A stretch of DNA of 64,000 bases from positions 4,653,501 to 4,717,500 of the forward strand of contig JAILWY010000004.1 in assembly GCA_022113835.1 (NCBI GenBank). The letters run 5' to 3'. Both the position numbers and the translations under genes were made by a program. Of this stretch, positions 58,575 to 64,000 are shown piece by piece; the stretch's first letter is position 1, and the number at the start of each line of letters is the position of its first letter. The notes under the pieces were generated by a model. That model worked only from the letters and a program-made list of their open reading frames with translations, was not told the DNA's origin and did no database searches. The DNA is from Atopsyche davidsoni (Eukaryota > Arthropoda > Insecta > Trichoptera > Hydrobiosidae).

Positions 58575-59245
58575 CACATTGTGATCGGGAGACGCATAAA
58601 TGCGTTCCTCGCTGCCTGGCGGTAGAGGACGGGAGACGCATTTATGCGTTCTGCATAGACTGGCGGTGGTGTACGGGAAACGGATGAACGCTCGCTTTAC
58701 CCGAGCAGTTACCGGTGCCGTATCTTTTGCCAGCTGTTGACAAACATTAGACACAAACAAATATCGAAGTATTTGAAACCATGGTCATAAAAAATAACGG
58801 TAAACTATACCAACAGAACACAATAGTTATTACTGCAAACTAAATAAACAGAGACTCTCTCCCTTATTTCAGTGACACTGTGATACTATTTTCGTCATAC
58901 TATCATACGTTGACGCATTATTAGGTTGTTTTGTTTCTGATTAGATCTAATAAAAATTTACAAAAAGTATTGTGATTTTTTATAACAATGTAATTTTGAT
59001 CGTAAAAGTGTGTTTTTCACTTTCCATTTCATTTATTGTATAGTTATTTTGTGTACAAAGCATGTATGTATAATAAATAAATAAAGCAATTATTTTAGAT
59101 TAAGACACTAAAAGTTTTTTTGAAAAATACCCAATAGTTCGAAAGATATGGCTATTTTACAGAAACTGTAATTTGAGACGTAAATATCCAAAAAAACCCC
59201 GATCTCAGCCCCTAGGTGACAAAAAAATCACCCGATCACAATGTG
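58575..59245. mobile_element. 671-bp TTAA-flanked MITE with 15-bp perfect terminal repeats
   Basis: The element is flanked by TTAA (58571-58574 and 59246-59249). It starts CACATTGTGATCGGG and ends with the exact complement. The left end contains three 44-bp units starting at 58586, 58630 and 58674; the first two hold a palindrome, GACGCATAAATGCGTTC or its TTTA variant, and the third is diverged. It has no coding capacity. The TTAA duplication points to the piggyBac superfamily, but the termini differ from the CCCTTT type of the elements in crol. Confidence 0.85.
58586..58717. repeat. 44-bp subterminal tandem repeat, three units
   Basis: Units begin CGGGAGACGCAT, CGGGAGACGCAT and CGGGAAACGGAT at exact 44-bp intervals, each followed by a GGCGGT or related block in the first two. 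They start 11 bp inside the MITE end and are probably transposase-binding units. Confidence 0.8.
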
Positions 59246-62200
59246 TTAAAATGCTCCTAAGAGGCAAAACTCCGCTCTTTTATACAATCACAATTATTTT
59301 TTCAAATACCTTTGACTATACTTACACTCGAAAATTATACGAAGATTTATTATTTAACTAATATATAGTTTAAATATGTATATAAAATATTTTAGTTGTG
59401 TGCTCGAATAGCATCTGTAAAACTACTTTAAGCCGCTTGGCATACTTATACTGCAGCGATTGGGTGCTCCTGCCTTTGTTATTCTTTCTATCCCTATAAA
59501 TGATATTATTAGATTCTTGCATCTCGTTTATTTATCTGTGTCAAACCTTAGCCCACTTTGCTTAGTACTTTGTGCACGTATAGTTTACTGTTTGTGACTT
59601 GACATAAAAGACCCTTTTTTTTATTAAAAAGAAAATATGTCTTAAATTTCTCATTAAACTACTAAAGGCAATGCTATTTTCTTTGATCCTCATTGGTCGA
59701 ATCTTTCGCGGGGAAAAATTAAGCCAATCGGATATCAGAGTTTTAGAAATACTTCAATAAACAAAGCGTTGTTGGAATATTTGTTGTTATATAAATTTAT
59801 TTGTTAGACATAAGTATTAAAAAAATCCGTTTTATAAGTTTAATTTTTTTTTATTTTTATCACATTTGTACCTACAGAAATAATATTACAATGGCTACAA
59901 AAAACTTATAATAATAATAAGTTTTTGCTGTGTTTTTTTTTGCCTTGTAGTCGTATATTGCTATTTGTTTTTTGATCAAAGTTAAAGGACGCAAAATATT
60001 TGTTAGTACTGTAAGTAAGTAGTAAGACCTGCATTAATTTTAACAGTCAAATAGCTGTGGGAATAGTGCCGTCCTGCGGGTTAGCAAAGCCTTCGAAGCA
60101 TTATCGAAAATACGCAACTACCAAGTAATCCGGCACAGTAAACAATCCGCACTCATCCGGGGCACAGACAAGGCGGGGCCCTGACCGTCCGGGCTGCTCC
60201 ACAATGGACCCTCTCCGGAGCCTGTGTGAGCCCCCGCAGTACCAGCTGCCGGCCCTGCGAACATACAGACACCCAGATTCATCCCGACACTATGTAATAT
60301 ACATCGAAACCGTGCTCTGCTGTACCGCGGGTTACGACCCTTAATATTGCCTGAAAAAATAGAGGCTGCGCCATAAAATATTTATTTATTCAAGAGGTGA
60401 GATTTTTCTTTGGGTGCATTTGTTTTGAACATAGTAAATGTAAATATGTACGTACCCCGAGCTCCAACCCCAGTAATAATAATAAAAAAAAATAAAAAAA
60501 AAAGAAGAACGACACTGTAAATTGTTTTTCTTATTCTGTACCATAATACGTGGCGTATCTCAAAAGCAACAAATAATTTAAATTCTAATATCTCTGATAT
60601 ATTTTTCTGTCGGATCAATACCAACCCGAGCCAAGACACAATGTACAAAGAGATTTTATTGTATACATAGCGCTGCGTGTACTCTGAGTTACGACCCCAA
60701 TATTTTGTACAAAAAAGGCACCGTGAAGCGCTTTTCATTTTATATTATTTGAAAAGTTTTTTTCTTCTTTTTATTTTGCATGCATTTATTTTTGTTAGAG
60801 CATAAAATAATATTGAAACAACAATTTATTTAATTTACAGAGCTGCAATCTACAACTATAAATTTATCGTATTTCATCAACAATGATTTTTCACGTGTAT
60901 TTTTAAAAGTTTTTTTTAAAAATATAATATCTCTAATAAACTTGTGTATAGTATTTTGCAATAAATAAAAATGTATTTAATATTTTTGACAGCAAGTAGG
61001 CACTTGTTGTTATTCCATTATAATATATTTTTTTATTATAAAAATTACCATTGCTTAACATGATTATTTATTAACTATTATACATCTCATCTTAGAAGTT
61101 AACACACAAAATGAATATACGATCATAAAAAAACGAAAACCAAAACAATAAACTGAAAGACATTAACATCGAGGCGTGCAGACGTATCGTGAGGTATTCG
61201 GTTGTAAGGGCGGGGTAGTTTCACAAGTTTGTCTCCACTGGGGCTCTTCCCGGATCGATGTTCGACCGCCCTGAATGGCGGCGCACTTTGAGTCCTGGCT
61301 AAATTTGTAACCCGTGAAGTGGTGCGAATTTGCGCTTTCTAATTTGTCGCTTTTGTGGAGATATGCGCCACAAGCCGGGGTGGGTCCCGACTTCCTTGGA
61401 TGTACATAAATAATAACCAAAGATCTTCTGGCGCGGCGCCAGCTCTTGACACTCAGGATGGGCAGTGCTGTGTTAGTCTTAACGATGCCCAGAAATAGAA
61501 TTTTATAAAAAATTACAAATATTAATATCAAGTGAATATGTAACAACTGGTGGTACAATATTGAATACAACTTGTCTTGAATGTCAACCGATTACTGACA
61601 CACATTTTCATTCACCTTGTAAATATGAAACGCCAAATAATATATATTTTTGGCAATCGCTTGCACTGATAGTGTATCATAATTATCGTAGATTTTTTTG
61701 CTTTATGTAAAAGTGGCCAAAAAAAAATTTTTTTTTTCAACTTGCCGAAAATGAATTTATACTGATCTGAGTTTAAATGCCATTTTAAAAATCAATCTTA
61801 AATATTATTTTTCCATCTGCACTTTTAATCCCGCGCGACGGACGACCTGGTAGAGAACCCGTCAGGTGCACGTGGAGCCAAACGACCCGCCCCGCCCCCC
61901 GATGACAGATCGACTGACCTTTCCCCTGCCAGGCGTATCCCGAATGAAGTTTGATTACTGCCTTTTTAATGTTTAGCCTCAGTGGCATATATATAAAACA
62001 TAAATATTTACATCACATATATTATAAAACAATAAACATGGTGGTCGTACGAGTTTTGTTTTGCAGTTGAGATAAATGCGTCACAAAATAAACGTATCGT
62101 CGTTTTCAACAAAATAAGCTTTTATGTAATAGCAGCACTCGCGCGGCGTTGCAAAGTTGTGCAATAAGCTGCGTTAGTTTACTCCAGGCGATAATAATTT

Positions 62201-62890
62201 GTCACGCAAATATCCGCGGCGTCTCGAGATACACTGTTATTATAACAATAATCTGGTTTATTGCGAGAAATTAAGCAAATTAAGCCAGTAAATAATCAGA
62301 GATAGCATTTACGAGCGCCCCTCTCGGCAGGCCCCCATGTGTCTCCATAACCGCTCTGCCGCCAGCCGGAGCCCCGCGTAAGTGCTGTCGAGTAATTTAC
62401 CATGACCGAGTCCCTTTGACGCAGAAAAAGACCGGTTCAACCCATCATTGCCCGCTCAGATAAAAGTTTATCGGATGTCATGAAAGTAACAGTCAAGTTT
62501 TACTCGGTTTTGATATGTAGATATGATTTGTTCTCTCAGAGAATAAATGCACCAAATCAGCTGTTCGTGATTAAGTACTGGTTTCTGATGTTATCAGATA
62601 TAGCATATAATTATTTTTAAATTTCAACAATGCAATGTTACTGATTTGAGATTGCAATCAATGATCTGATTGCATTTTTGAATCGGTGATTTTGCCTTAC
62701 GACAATTTTCAACAAGTATATATTGTATATGGGTTTTATTTGTAGTATTGTAGTTGATGAATTAAAACGGTGTCTCTAGTATGCGAAACTGTGACTTACT
62801 TATTTTTTATGATTGATAAAATATAAAAAAATGATGATTTCATTTTCTGATGTATACACAGAAGAGAGCGCGTAGGAGTGGCCTGATGCA

Positions 62891-63085
62891 ATGGATTTCA
62901 ATGGCATTGGCCTCGAGCAGGAGAAGGTGAAGTCTATGGTTGATTATGACATAACATGTGGTAAAAGAATTTACTGCCAGGCTGCAGCAACCTTCGTGGC
63001 GGTGAGAGGCGTCCGTTGCATTCACTCCATAATGGATGACAACATTCGGTCCGGTGACATCATTTATGGAATAAGGTTTTTTTGA
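62891..63085 (+). CDS. unrecognised 64-codon ORF
   Basis: ATG 62891 opens MDFNGIGLEQEKVKSMVDYD, followed by KRIYCQAAATFVAVRGVRC, and stops at 63083-63085. Its composition is more balanced than most local ORFs. A donor-like GTG|GTAAAAG lies within it near 62960, so only the first 24 codons might be an exon. No family is recognised; it may be a repeat or chance. Confidence 0.2.
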   Translation: MDFNGIGLEQEKVKSMVDYDITCGKRIYCQAAATFVAVRGVRCIHSIMDDNIRSGDIIYGIRFF

Positions 63086-63325
63086 ACGGATGTTTTACCT
63101 ACTTAATTTTTTTCCAGAAACGTTTTGATTTATGTAGGTTTTTATTTGTATTTTGTTGTATGCGCAAAAACCAGACCTCGTTATACATAACACCATTTTC
63201 ATAGTAAAAACAAAAAACAAAACTGACAACCAAATGGTAGCTAGCCGATAGCTATATCCTCTTTTGCGTTATTTACTAAAAAATGAAGGGATGGCACTGA
63301 ATAATTTCAAATCATATTCATGGTT

Positions 63326-63358
63326 GCAAGTTATGTCGCTGCGTGTGTAGCCGGCTTC
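63326..63358 (+). repeat. 33-bp dispersed repeat, copy 2
   Basis: Matches 56948-56980 at 31 of 33 positions. The flanks differ to the right, so this is a short shared core rather than part of a long duplication. Confidence 0.8.
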
Positions 63359-64000
63359 AGTCAACACATTTCGTTTCAATAAAATAAAATATTACTCTAT
63401 TTCACTTTTTATGGGAGTCACTTTGCCCAATTAAAGAACTCGCGGCCAAACTGTAAAAACTCAATTATTTCAGCAAGTGATAGAGTTCCTACTAATTGTA
63501 ATAAAATAGGCAGTAGTCTCTTAATGCGATATATTGTTATAAATTTGAATTAACAATTATTGCTACAAAATTAAATATTTATTAGTATTTGTATACATGA
63601 CGTTTTTTCATAAATGTAAAAAAAAAAACCGATAGCGACATATATTTGGTAAAAATGAATTATTTTCTTACATGCAAAAGAGAAGCTACGGGAAATATCT
63701 GAAAAAATGGACCAGATATATGTTTTATTTGAGCAATGTATACATTATAAATATTATCTGATTATCGTTTGTTGCATTAATATGCAATGCGCCTGCATAT
63801 CTCAACACATAACAACCTTCACCGTATTTTAAAATAACCTTGTATCTCGAGTACCGTTGTATGTAGCAAGTATTACGTATTTTTTTGTATTTCACAACGT
63901 CGCATTAAATATATTATAAGTTTTTATGCTCTTCGTAAAACATCAGGGCATTGTTAACTTGCACGAAAAAACCCCGACCAATTTAAACCGAACGTGCATC

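Larger units (their letters stand above)
59250..64000. other. gene-poor region with GC-richer islands, part 2
   Basis: No gene is recognised. Islands of GC-richer unique sequence lie at about 60055-60350, 61160-61480, 61820-61960 and 62130-62480. The 61820 island contains CAGGTGCACGTGG (two overlapping E-boxes). The 62130 island contains TTTATTG and GGCGATAATAATTTGTCACG. A 46-codon ORF at 60204-60344 and a 64-codon ORF at 62891-63085 are not attributable to any family. The segments near 60318-60365 and 60674-60722 share GTTACGACCC and an AATATT...AAAAAA block, suggesting an old duplication. Confidence 0.4.

Overview
The window is nuclear DNA from an insect: AT-rich, intron-rich, with GT-AG introns of a few hundred bases to about 3 kb and decayed class II transposons. 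A Drosophila-type (type 1, light-sensing) cryptochrome and a crooked-legs orthologue point to a winged insect outside bees and beetles, where type 1 cryptochrome is usually missing. I cannot fix the order.

Layout. 1-22.7 kb (+): the 3' part of crooked legs (crol), with 23 in-frame coding exons and 23 C2H2 fingers in the maximal transcript. It includes a run of five separate 84-nt, phase-symmetric exons that each encode exactly one finger. Its introns hold a pogo/Tigger remnant with a piggyBac-like element inserted in it, a TTAA-flanked MITE, inverted repeats flanking one exon, and a possible internal first exon. 24.7-26.06 kb (-): CHMP6/Vps20 (ESCRT-III). 27.56-28.18 kb (+): survivin/deterin. 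28.97-36.55 kb (+): the ciliary WD40 protein CFAP52, with a dead mariner in one intron. 37.73-38.34 kb (-): ATG12. 42.2-45.8 kb (+): cryptochrome 1. 47.3-49.1 kb (-): NUBP2/Cfd1, a cytosolic Fe-S scaffold ATPase. 49.1-64 kb: no recognisable gene; AT-rich DNA with GC-richer islands, a 671-bp TTAA-type MITE, SINE-like fragments and a few unrecognised ORFs. It may be the regulatory domain or long first intron of a gene beyond the window.

Exon structures were rebuilt by hand from splice sites and reading phase; every listed exon chain closes in frame. The genes are mostly unrelated housekeeping and developmental loci. CHMP6 and survivin, both active in cytokinesis, are divergent neighbours; CFAP52/ATG12 and cry1/NUBP2 are convergent pairs.

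Most interesting: (i) the single-finger cassette array of crol, with a repeated branch-point-like motif 21-23 nt upstream and no polypyrimidine tract, inside a 17-finger run that keeps one DNA-contact signature; (ii) an ATG12 intron of exactly 120 nt, open in frame; (iii) inverted repeats flanking crol exon 7, one arm holding a MITE whose empty site survives in the other; (iv) three TTAA-flanked elements that share palindromic subterminal units at 43-44 bp spacing.
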